Source: Warburgia ugandensis
Lineage: Eukaryota; Streptophyta; Magnoliopsida; Canellales; Canellaceae
Assembly (NCBI GenBank): GCA_035236585.1
Contig: CP141128.1
Coordinates: 23,775,618 to 23,839,617, forward strand
DNA: 64,000 nt
Direction of reading: 5' to 3'
The stretch's first letter is position 1. The number at the start of each line of letters is the position of its first letter. The notes under the pieces are model-generated. The model was not told where the DNA came from and did not search any database. It worked only from the letters and a program-made list of their open reading frames with translations. Positions 24,059 to 35,131 of the stretch are shown here, piece after piece. The translations under genes and the position numbers were made by a program.

Positions 24059-25490
24059 TTGTCCCTTCCCTAACTGTTGTGGTAAACAGGGATGGCCACT
24101 GGAGGTGTTTACAGCACCCTTATGGGGATATATCCATAGTCGCCGTGGAGGCTACGGTGGACTAGTCTCTAGATACCGGAAACACGTGATCCAGAGGAAT
24201 TCTAGACGTGAGCATAGTGACCCTATGATTTCAGTGATATTGATATGCATATAGCATTGAAATGGTCATAAACGAGTACTCGTGACCAGTTGACTTGAGA
24301 CCCTATGCATGATGCTATCGTTTGACTCATATGAAGACTATTTTAAGTATTTCCTTATCATTATTTATGACTCATTGATTTGTCGTATTGTGTAGATCTC
24401 ATGACATGGATATATTGATTTCGACTTTCTGAAATTTGATATACTACTAGCATTGCATATTGAGGTTTAATAAAGAATTTCAATAGATGGCATTGCTTAC
24501 ATTTTTTTTGTCATACAAATGTGCACTTATTTCAAATTAAGCATCTCGATGTCGTACATGCAAACCCTTTGAACTTTGTATGATGCATTGTTGTGTTTTC
24601 AAAAAGGGTAGTGTGAGGTTACCTGCTGAGTATGATAAATACTCAACCCAATCCATTATTTTTTAGGTCAAACAATGTACAAATAGAAGGAGTATCAGGA
24701 GGCGTTAGACCCACAGTCGAGTAGGAAAAGGTTAGACTTAATTAGTGATTCTTTTGGTACCTACTGTAATCTTGGTGGTAAGTACTTATTTATAACTGTG
24801 GTTGTGACTATCAATCCTGGGAGTAATATTTGTTTCGATTTGGTCTATAAATTGCCATGGCACTATGCATTGAGAGTTCATTATGACACTTGGGCTCTTT
24901 ATACAATGATTTCTGAAAAAGAAAAAAAATTTCCTACATTCTTTTGAACAAAGTGTTTTAAAAATAGAGATCAATCTCGCTATGTTTTTATAAAATTGCA
25001 TTCTAAAACCCGGGTCGTCACACAGGGTGTGCGTCCTGGTCGCACATTATGACGTGCATCTTGGCACATGCACAGGGTGACCTGGATGGAACGGCTCAAT
25101 CTGGACCGTCCAAACATCCCTGCCCCAGATCAACACCTAGGATACCATGATGCAAGGACTGTCCTGGGTATCTTGCGGTTTTGGGGTCCCACGAATGCAA
25201 TGGGGGCTCAGATTTCACATCCAAGCTGCCCAAGTGGTGGATCTATAACAGATCCATCGCCCACTAGTTTCACTGGCGATTCATCTCCGGTGAGACCAGA
25301 TCCGACCGAATTCCAAGGGGAAAATGGAGGGGAAGAAGAGAGGGAAGGAGAGGAGAGAAAGATTGTACCTGAGAGGCCCCCATGGACACCCAACTAAAGC
25401 TCCGATCAGGGCTGAAAGCCCTTGTTGTTGGAATGCAGAGAGAGGGATTTAGGATGGAAAAACGCATTGATGGGAGAGGGGGAGTGGAGG

Positions 25491-25539
25491 AATTTTATAT
25501 GCAAGGGAAGGCGGTGTCATCCCATGGCGGTGCCGCCAT
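25491..25539 (-). promoter_or_regulatory. LTR core promoter of element B 5' LTR
   Basis: The minus strand reads ATGGCGGCACCGCCAT (25524-25539), then ATATAAAATT (25491-25500). As the 5' LTR promoter it would have driven the genomic RNA of element B. Confidence 0.6.
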
Positions 25540-25924
25540 TTTTTCGACGCCGCCTTATAGAGGTGGTGTTGTTAGGTCGGTGGCTAGAGGTAGGGGACGA
25601 CCAGGGGTGTCGTTATCAAAACAACCCCCTATGTTTTCAGGCCTTTTTTGTTTTTAGGTTCAAATTACACAAATGCCCCTCATCTTCAAATGCCGATAAC
25701 TTGGTCATACGAACTTTGTTTTTGGTGTTCTTTGAGGCGTTGGATTCCATTTTGAGCGTAGAATCTAATGATACTATTCTTCTCACAAATTACTTTGTTT
25801 CATATTTTATTTAAAATAGAACATTTAATATAGTTAATTCTATATATAATCTTACAATTTAATCAATTTCTATCAATTTAGTGCAAACGATGCAAAAATA
25901 GCTTAACATGTTTGAGTCATTACA

Positions 25925-26963
25925 ATTTACATGCAAAATAGTAACTACAAATTTGCAATAATGCATAATATGTAGCCATCCAAAACATAATTGAAAACGC
26001 TTATATTGATAGGTAATATTTTCATCACAATTATTATATAAAATATAGCATCCAGAGATATAACTGAAAATACATATTTTAATAAGCAAAAAAAATAATA
26101 TAATTATTATTTATGAAGCATAACATGTAGTCATCCAAACTTGATTGAAAACACATGTTTTTATAGCAAAATAGTCACCATAATTACTACTATAAAATAA
26201 AAAAAAGGTATCCCAAAACATGATTGAAAATGCTTTTATTTTGAAGCAAAACAATTACTATAATTTTTGGTATAAAGCATAATATATAGCAATAAAAAAC
26301 TTGATACAAAACTCCTATATTTACATGCAAAATAGTAACTATAATTTTTACAATAATGCTTAATATGTAGCTGTCCAAAACATAATTGAAAACACTTATA
26401 TCCATAGGCAATATTGTCACTATAATTATCATATAAAATATTCATATAAGATCTGACTGAAAACACATATTTTTATTAGCAAAAAAATTACAATGATTAT
26501 TATTCATGAAACATAACATGTAATCATCTAAAACTTGATTGAAAACTCATGTATTTATAGAAAAATAGTCATCATAATTACTGCTATAATATAAAAAAAT
26601 ATAGCAACCCAAAACATCATTAGAAATATTTTTGTTTGGAAGCAAAAAAATCACTATAATATTTATTATAAAACATAATATATAGAGGTAAACAACTTGA
26701 TATAAAACACAAATATTTACTTACAAACTAGTAATTATAATATTTACAATAATGCATAATATGTAGCTATCCAAAACATTAAAGAAAAAACATATATCCA
26801 TGGGGAAAATTGTCACTGTTATTATTATATAAAATATAAAATCCAAGATATAACTGAAAACACATATTTTTACAAGTAAAAAGATTACCACAATTATTAT
26901 TTATAAAGCATAACATACAATCATCCAAAATTTGATTCAAAACTAATGTATTTATAGCAAAAT
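25925..26963 (-). repeat. AT-rich satellite, block 3, inverted
   Basis: About 2.5 monomers of the satellite in minus orientation between the two insertions. Related open frames at 25859-26089, 26236-26466 and 26779-27003 are out-of-register readings of the same monomer. No gene is seen. Confidence 0.9.
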
Positions 26964-29900
26964 TGTGGCGACCCGGGTTTTTATAACACATTTTATAATA
27001 CATTTTGTAAAGATAGGGCCCTTAGAGTAAAAAAAAAAATCGTAAACCAAAGCAGCGGAAATTCTTTTCTTTAGAATTTGTTTTGTAAAACCTAAGTCAC
27101 CACCTCATACATAACATAAGTAGAATTTTGTATAAGATAAACTTCCATTGAAGGAATATACTTTTATTAAACTTCAGGATCCATCCAGTGGTTCACAGTA
27201 CATAATCCATTGTATCCTTACAATACTTGTCCAAATATACAATCCAAATTACAAAGTTCAAAATTCAATACATGTTCTAATACAATGTTTCAAGGGATAT
27301 ACCCTGATTACTTATTCTTCAATAGTTCTTCAAGTCTTGAGCTCCTAAGTCTCCTTCTCTATATCTGAGATATTGTAAACATTCGAACATTTACAATATC
27401 TCAGTAAGCTATGCTTGGTAGGGGTTAAGAATGTAAGTTATTGACACTATAATCTCAATATTCAAGTATCCCATAATTCATTCTATCATAAACACATTCA
27501 TAGATAACTATTAGTTATAAGGACATCTCATTTCCTTATCATTTGTGTTCACCTTTATACATACATAGTGTATAAGGACAAATCCGTTAAAATTGTAAAA
27601 ATAATCAAGAATTATTTCTATACAAAGCTAATCAACTCCTTTCATTATAGGAGATTTGTATCTCAGCCAGTTACTATACAGGGCATTTCCCTTCTTGGGA
27701 AAAATATTAGTAATATACAATTACCTGGCATTTCATCATGCCATCCCTTAAGGCATTTTACTATGCCAACCTCATATGCATCATAATGCAAAATAATCAA
27801 GGACTACTATGCTTGCAGTCTGATCTGTACAGCGCGCCTGGATAACTGTTCAATAATCCACTTATACCATTCTCAGTGGAAATTACAATATCCATGTCCA
27901 TATGGGAGGACCATGGCTGTCACGGTGGTGGCCTTCCCATAAATGTCGCACCTGACTTTTAGCCTTTCTTAGGCTTGGTATTCAATATCATCAAGTTTCA
28001 AAGAGTGGGTGGCCAAACCCTCTTAACTCTCCTAACATAATATCCCCAGGCCTATGCTTGTTTAAAACAAAACCACAAGCCTCCAAGCTTGTATGTAAAA
28101 TAATACTTATACATATCAGACTATCTGTCTGTTTATTTAGGACTGAAATATTTTCTACTTTCCTATTCACTTAGGGTTCTCAACTTAACCATTTAATACT
28201 TATTTTCCTCATCATTTGGTTGGATCATATTTCAATTTGAGGTATTTACCTTAATATATTGGTATCATACATGTTACTACTTCAAAACATAAGATCATGT
28301 ATTACACACGTATCTTCATGTAAAGGCATTCTTAATAATCCACCTACCTCAATAAGGTATTCTTACTCCTTGAAATCTGTCATAGTCTCGATCAACATAT
28401 ATCTGTTAAATCATATGTATAATGTCATTTTTCTAATCAATGGTACATACTACATGGTCTTTTGATCATCTTTATGTAGGATGATCTGAATCTTTCTTCC
28501 TTGAATAACATATATCCAAAGGTTTAGTATTATCTAGACAAGTACTATCTATATATAAACAATCTAATCTACATTGGTGTCTCATTTTTCCTTATTATTT
28601 TTTATCATACAAGATCTCATCTTGTTTGATCATCCTTATCTTACTTACTATTTTTATTAAGGTTAGATAATTTGCTATCTTTTTATGTTCTTATTATTAT
28701 TCAACCAGTTAGTGTCTTACTTGGTTGAAGATAATTTATTTCTTCCTATTACTAGACCACTCCTCCTTATTTCAAGATGACTAGTACTTACCAGTTAAAG
28801 TCTGCTCAAAAAGTGGTTAATACAACGCTCATGCAAGGAGGTGTTTAGACCTCTCTTACGTCAATGGGAGGTGAGGGAAAAGCACATGGCTCTTGTATAC
28901 CCCCTAGAACCACAATGTTCAGAGTCCACCAGAGTGGTACTAGCTCAACCTTTGACAAGGTTCCTATGAGCTCTTTACCTTAAGTCCCTTCTCTAATTGA
29001 TTTTAATTAATTTCCATGGATATGCACAATGTCATCCATGGATGTTCATTATTTTCCTACTTTGGGCCAAGGAAATGATAAATCATTCCTTATATTGTCC
29101 TACTAACTATAGCCCTTATTAAGTCAAAATCATTCATTCATCTTAGTTGTCCATGAATCTCTATATTTCATTAGTTTATATTTTTGGTGATTTATGCTCC
29201 TTATATCTTAACAACTACTTAACAATTCAATAAAATTTGACAATAAGTAAATCATCAACTTGAAAGCATAAATCAAATATAAGTTTAATAACTATATACT
29301 AACATTCTTCCTATGAATGTAACTTAAGCTAGTGAAATAAAACTAACATGATCCTAAGTTATGAAACCATAAAATTATACTTCTATCATAATGGAATCAT
29401 GCTTAAATCTCTAATTTACACTAACATGATCCTAAGATAATCAAATCTACTAACAAATTACTCATTTAGGGCATATCATACTAAAATTTAAAGATTACAC
29501 TATCATGCTTTCTAACTTAGAACATAAATCACATTTACACTTTTATATCCAATAAAAGACAACTAAAACTTACAACATAGATCACATTTACACTTCTATA
29601 TCCAATAAAAGACAATTAAAGTAATCATATTAAGATTATTATAAACCTTTAAATATGATCCAACCATTAGATCTTAAGTGTTTTCCTTTAGATCGAGGGT
29701 TTTAATTACCTTTAGGGCTTTTAATCCATTAAGATCCAAAAATCATATCCACTGGATTTTGTCATATTTCATCCATGATCTAACTAGATTCCATCATAAT
29801 ATCATCCATTTAATCCATCCCAAGGATCTGATCATACTTGATCTCATTGATCAAGTGGGTCCCTTTGTATTTTTAGGGTTTTTCTACCATAAAGGGTAGA

Positions 29901-31385
29901 TCCCCTAATTTATCCCAAATCTGTCTAAATTAACCATAGATATTACTTTATTACATTGTTATATCATCATTAAAATAAATTTCCAAGATCTGACCACCTA
30001 AGATCTTGAAGATCTTATAAATTAGACACTTATTTCCAAAATACAGAATAATTCAGGAATAATTTTTAGACATATTATGACTTCATTAGAAACTATACAT
30101 TACAAGCTTTCTATAGCTTCTTTCTGATCTCAATTTGGAGTTCATATGACTCCACAATCTTAAATTGAAGTTTACAGCCGTTCCTAGGGTCCAGATTTGA
30201 TCTGGGCCCAACAGAACTAATCTCTCTCAATTGAGGGTCCAAACCTTGTTAGATTTTCTTAAAAATTGTACCCTAAGGATTTTGGACCCTTCTGGATCGA
30301 TTGGAAAGCTCAGAATTTCCATCTGAGCTTTCTATCACCATGAATTGAAGGCTCTGATATTTACAATTTTTCATTCAAATTAAATTACAGAAAAATAAAA
30401 TTTACACTAAACCATAATAAATATGTATAGGAAGTAGGTCCACCTACCTGATTGGAGAAAAATTGTATATTTGATGCCCAATTTGAGAGAATTACCGGAT
30501 GATGATAATATAGCCCAATTGTCTCCCTTTTTGTGATTTTTTGTTGTTGGAACCGTTGGATCTTGAAATTGATTTGGGGTTTTTGTATATAATGTAGTAT
30601 GGGATGTTATGGATGCTAGAATTGATGAGATTCTACCTGGAACGGAGTGCCTAATTGAATTTAGGTCCCTTGTTCCAATTAGAAAGAGGAGAGAGAAATA
30701 AGGAAAAGAGAGTTTGGGGAGGGATGAAGGGGAATTTGGGGTTGAAATTCCAGGGAAGATTTGCAAATTTCGTGGTTAAGGTTGTGAGCATTTTTGGAAA
30801 TTTTTGGGACATATTTATAACCAAATTTGAATTTTTTATCATTTCTTTTGATAAGATATTTTATTACTTTAGAATTTTTTAATTACTAATGCATTCTCCA
30901 TTCCCATCCCATTCTCCACTACAATCTCCACTACCAGCAATAATGCACTAAGCAATTATTATTGCTTCTAGAATGTTGGCCCACTTTTATGTGAAAAGAC
31001 CTTTTTGCCCTTTTAACTCTAAAATTGGAGAATAATAGGCAATATTTATCTAAACTCGGAATCGAGTGTACTTAGTGGCATTGGAATCATATTTCTAAGT
31101 ACTTCATGAATATTGAGGTCTTATTTCTTGGATATGGGATATGGGTAAAATTACCATTTTATCCCCAAGTGGAAAAATTCAGGAATTTTCATTTTAACTC
31201 AGAATTGAACGTACTTAATGTTGTTTCGATCAATTTTCCAAGTACATCCATATTTTCTATGTTTTAATAATATAATCTCTATAAAAAGAGAATTTTTAAT
31301 AACCTAATATTCCAGCCTAGAATTTCTAAAAATTCAAACTTTATTAATTTTTCTTAATAATTTACAAAAATTTGGGGTCATTACA
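26964..31385 (-). mobile_element. 4.4-kb solo LTR, TSD AAAAT
   Basis: Minus-strand LTR from TGTAATGACCCC (complement ending 31385) to ...CCCGGGTCGCCACA (complement from 26964), flanked by AAAAT at 26959-26963 and 31386-31390. Removing it restores a normal satellite phrase (ATAGCAAAAT then a CACCATAATTAC stretch). There is no PBS, polypurine tract or coding motif. At 27366-27417 it shares the stem-loop module with the LARD-like LTR, and at about 27890-28090 a core segment with 5085-5270, so it belongs to a related but longer family. Its middle part, including the less AT-rich 28790-28990 stretch, is unrecognised. Confidence 0.85.
27366..27417 (-). promoter_or_regulatory. Conserved LTR cis module in the solo LTR
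   Basis: On the minus strand CAAGCATAGCTTACTGAG (27400-27417) leads into a perfect 14-bp stem with arms at 27366-27379 and 27390-27403 and a 10-nt loop. The arms are identical to those at 4419-4455, but the loop differs (CATTCGAACA against CATAAAACA). It lies about 400 bp from the LTR 3' end. Confidence 0.6.
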
Positions 31386-34300
31386 AAAATACTCACCATA
31401 ATTACTTCTATAAACTAAAAAGAGCAACCCAAAACTTGATTGGAAATACTTTTAGTTTGAAGTAAAGCATTCACTACAATTTTTGGTATAAAGCATAATA
31501 GATAGCAATAAAAAGCATGATATAAAACTCATATATTTACTTGCAAAATAGTAACTATAATTTTTTGCAATAATGCGCAATATGTAGCCATCTAAAATAT
31601 AGTTGAAAATGCTTATGTCCACAAGCAATATTGTCACCGTATTTATTATATAAAGTATAACATTCTGATACATAACTAAAAGCACATATTTCTACAAGCA
31701 AAAAAATTACAATAATTATTATTTATAAAGCATGAAATACTATCATCCAAAACTTGATTGAAAACTCATGTATTTATTGCAAGATATCACCATAATTACA
31801 ACTATAATATCAAAAAATATAGAGACCCAAAACATGATTAGAAATACTTTTATTTAAAAGAAAAATAATCCCCATCATTTTTTGTATAAAGCATAATATA
31901 TAGCAATAAAAAACATGATATAAAGTTCATGTATTTACTTACAAAACTGTAACTATAATTTTTACAACGATGTATAATATGTAGTAGTCCAAAGTATAAT
32001 TGAAAATACTTATATCCATAGGCAATCTTGTCTCCACAATTATTATATAAAATATAGCATCCTGAGACATAACTGAAAACACATATTTTTACAAGCAAAA
32101 AAATTACTACAATTATTATTGATAAAGCATAACATGTATTCTTCTAAAACTTGATTGAAAACTCATGTATTTATTAGCAAAATAGTTACCATAATTACTG
32201 TTATAATGTAAAAAATATAGTAGTCCAAAATATGATTGGAAATACTTTTATTTTGAAGCAAGACAATCACTAAAATTTTTGGTATAAAGGTTAATATTTA
32301 CCAATATAAAACTTGATATAAAACTCATATATTTACATGCAAAACAGTAATTATAAATTTTTACAATAAATGCATAATATGTACTTGTCAAAAACATAAT
32401 TAAAAACCCACATCCATAGACAATATTGTCACTACAATTATTATATAAAATATAGCATCCCCTGACATAACTAAAAATGCATATTTTTAAAAGCAATAAA
32501 ATTTCAATGATTATTATTTATATAACAAAACATATAGTCATCCAAAACTTGATTAAAAACTCATGCTTTTATAGCAAAATAATGACTATAATTATTGATA
32601 TAAAATAATAAAAGCAACCCAAAACTTGATTGGAAATACTTTATTTGAAAGTTGAATGGTCACTATAATTTTTGCTATAAATCATAATGAATAGCAATAA
32701 AAAATGGATATAAAACTCATAATTTACTTGCACAATAGTAACCATAATTTTTAAAATAATGCTTAATATGTAGCCATACAAAACATAACTGAAAACAATT
32801 ATATCCATAGGAAATATTGTTGCTGTAATTATTATGTAAAATATAGTATCCCGAGACATAACTAAAATCATATATTTTAATAAGCAAAAAAATTACCATA
32901 ATTATTATTTATAATGCATAACATATAGGTGTCGAAAACTTGATCAAAAACTCATGTGGTTGTAGCAAATTAGACACCATAATTACTACTATAATATAAA
33001 AATATAGCAGCCCAAAACATGATTGGAAATACTTTTATTTTGAAATAATCACTATAATTATTGCTATAAAGCATAATATATATAGCAATAAAAAACTTGA
33101 TATAAAGCTCATGTAATTACTTCCAAAATAGTAAATATAATTTTTGAAATAATGCATAATATGTAGCTGTCCAAAACATAATTGAAAACACTTACATCCT
33201 CAGGCAATATTGTCATCGTAATTATTATATAAAATATAGCATCCCGAGGCATAATAAAAAACACATATTTTTATTTTCAAAAAATTTACTTTAATTATTA
33301 TTCATAAAACAAAGCATGTATTCGTATAAAACATGATTGAAAACTCATGTATTTATAGAAAAATAGTGATCATAATTACTTCTATAATATAAGAAATATA
33401 ACATCTCAAAACTAGATTGGAAATACTTTTATTTTGAAGCAAGACAATCACTAAACTTTTTGGTATAAAGCATACTATATAGCAATAAAATTTTTAAATA
33501 AAACTCATATATTTACATGAAAAATAGTAACAATAAATTTTACAATAATGCATAATATATTTTAACAAGCAAAAAAATTACCATAATTATTCTTTCAATA
33601 CATAACATATAGTTTTCAATAACTTGATTGAAAACTCATGTAGTTATAGCAAAGTAGTCACCAGAATTACTGCTATAATATAAAAATATAGCAGCTCAAA
33701 ACATGATTAGAAATACTTTTATTTTGAAGCAAAATAATCACTATGATTATTGGTATAAATCATAATATATAGCAATAAAAAACTTGATATAAAGCTCATG
33801 TATTTACTTAGAAAAAGTAAATATAATTTTTAAAATAATGCATAATATGTAGCTGTCCTAAACATAATTGAAAATACTTATATCCATAAGCAATATTTTC
33901 ATTGTAATTATTATATAAAATATAGCATCCCAAGACATAACTAAAAACACATATTTTTATTTTCAAAAAAATTACTATAATTATTATTCATACAGCATAA
34001 CATGTATTCATCTAAAACATAATTGAAAACTCATGTATTTAAAGCAAAATAGTCGCCACAATTACTGGTATAATATAAGAAATATAGCATCACAAAACTA
34101 GATTGGAAATACTTTTATTTTAAAGCAAGACAATCACTAAAATTTTTGGTATAAAGCATACTATATACCAATACAAAAAATTGATATAAAACTCATATAT
34201 TTACATGCAAAATAGTAGCAATAATTTTTACAATAATGCATAATATGTCACTATCCAAAATATAATTGAAAACACATATCCACAGGCAATATTGTCAGCA

Positions 34301-35131
34301 TAATTATTATATAAAATATAGCATCCCAAGACATAACTAAAAATATATAATTTTAAAAGCAAAAAAATTACCATAATTATCATTTATAAAGCATAACATA
34401 TAGTCTTCCAAAACTTGATTGAAAACTCATATATTTATAGCAAAATAGTTCCCAAAATTACAACTATAAAATTAAAAAAAAAAAAAAAAAAAAAAAAAGC
34501 TACTCAAAACTTGATTGGAAATACTTTTATTTTGAAGCAAAACAATCACTACAATTTTTGGTATAAAGCATAATATATAGCAATAAAAAACATGATATAA
34601 AGCTCATATATTTACTTGTAAAATAGTAACTACAAATTTTACATTAATGCATAATATGTAGCCATCCAAAACATAATTGAAAACACATATCCACAAGCAA
34701 TATTATCATAGTAATTATTACATAAAATATAGCATCAAGAGGCATGACTTAAGACGCATTTTTTTTATAAGAAAAAAATTATGATGATTATTATTTATAT
34801 AACATAACATACAATTGTCCAAAATTTGATCGAAAACTTATGTATTTATAGCAAAATAGTCACCATAATTAGAGCTACCAAATAAAAAAAAAAGCAACCC
34901 AAAACTTGATTGGAAATACTTTTTTGAAAGTAGAAAATTCACTATTATTTTTGGAATAAATAATAATATATAGCAATAAAAAACTTGATATGGAACTGTT
35001 ATATTTACTTGCAAAATGGTAACTATAATTTTTACAATAATGCATAGTTGTCCAAAACATAATTGAAATCATTTATAACCACACGCAATATTGCCACTGT
35101 AATTATTATATAAAACATAGTAGCCCTAGAC
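31386..35131 (-). repeat. AT-rich satellite, block 4, inverted
   Basis: About nine monomers in minus orientation. Homologous frames begin at 31452, 31850, 32248 and 32641, giving steps of 398, 398 and 393 bp, the clearest view of the monomer length. Five ~80-bp sub-repeats per monomer are visible. A 25-bp A-run lies at 34474-34498, an expansion of a short A-tract seen in other monomers. No gene is seen. Confidence 0.9.
34474..34498 (+). repeat. Poly(A) run in satellite
   Basis: 25 consecutive A residues where neighbouring monomers have about 6-9. This is a local slippage expansion and not a retroposon tail, since no non-satellite sequence precedes it. Confidence 0.85.

Larger units (their letters stand above)
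22283..25022 (+). mobile_element. Nested solo LTR, plus strand, TSD CAGGG
   Basis: Begins TGTAATGACCC and ends GGGTCGTCACA, flanked by CAGGG at 22278-22282 and 25023-25027. It is a clean 2.74-kb solo LTR inside element B's 5' LTR. It is a distant relative of its host and inserted in the opposite orientation. No PBS or interior is present, so the internal part was removed by LTR-LTR recombination. Its features are a TATA box at 22733, the small hairpin core at 24020-24058, and a GAGTAT-GATAA-ATACTC stem-loop after CCTGCTGAG near 24625-24645. The open frames at 22997-23338 lie in LTR sequence and are not genes. Confidence 0.9.
20276..25924 (-). mobile_element. 5' LTR of element B, split by a nested solo LTR
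   Basis: Minus-strand LTR from TGTAATGACTC (complement ending 25924) to ...CTCGGGTCGTCTCA (complement from 20276). Without the insertion at 22283-25022 and one TSD copy it is about 2.90 kb, close to the 2.86 kb of the LTR at 14094-16957. It is followed by ATTTA (25925-25929) and inverted satellite. Its parts match the sister LTR colinearly: 20276-22282 with 14094 to about 16065, and 25028-25924 with about 16070-16957. Confidence 0.85.

Noticed and set aside
25859..32899. Family of related Tyr/Ile/Cys-rich frames on the minus strand (such as 31850-32098 and 32248-32496) that look like a small membrane protein family
   Set aside because: They recur at 393-398 bp, exactly the AT-rich satellite period. 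Composition reflects AT-rich DNA, and they drift and break like the repeat.
34474..34498. Poly(A) tail of a LINE, SINE or processed gene
   Set aside because: Both sides are ordinary satellite in the same phase and there is no target duplication, so it is an expanded A-tract.
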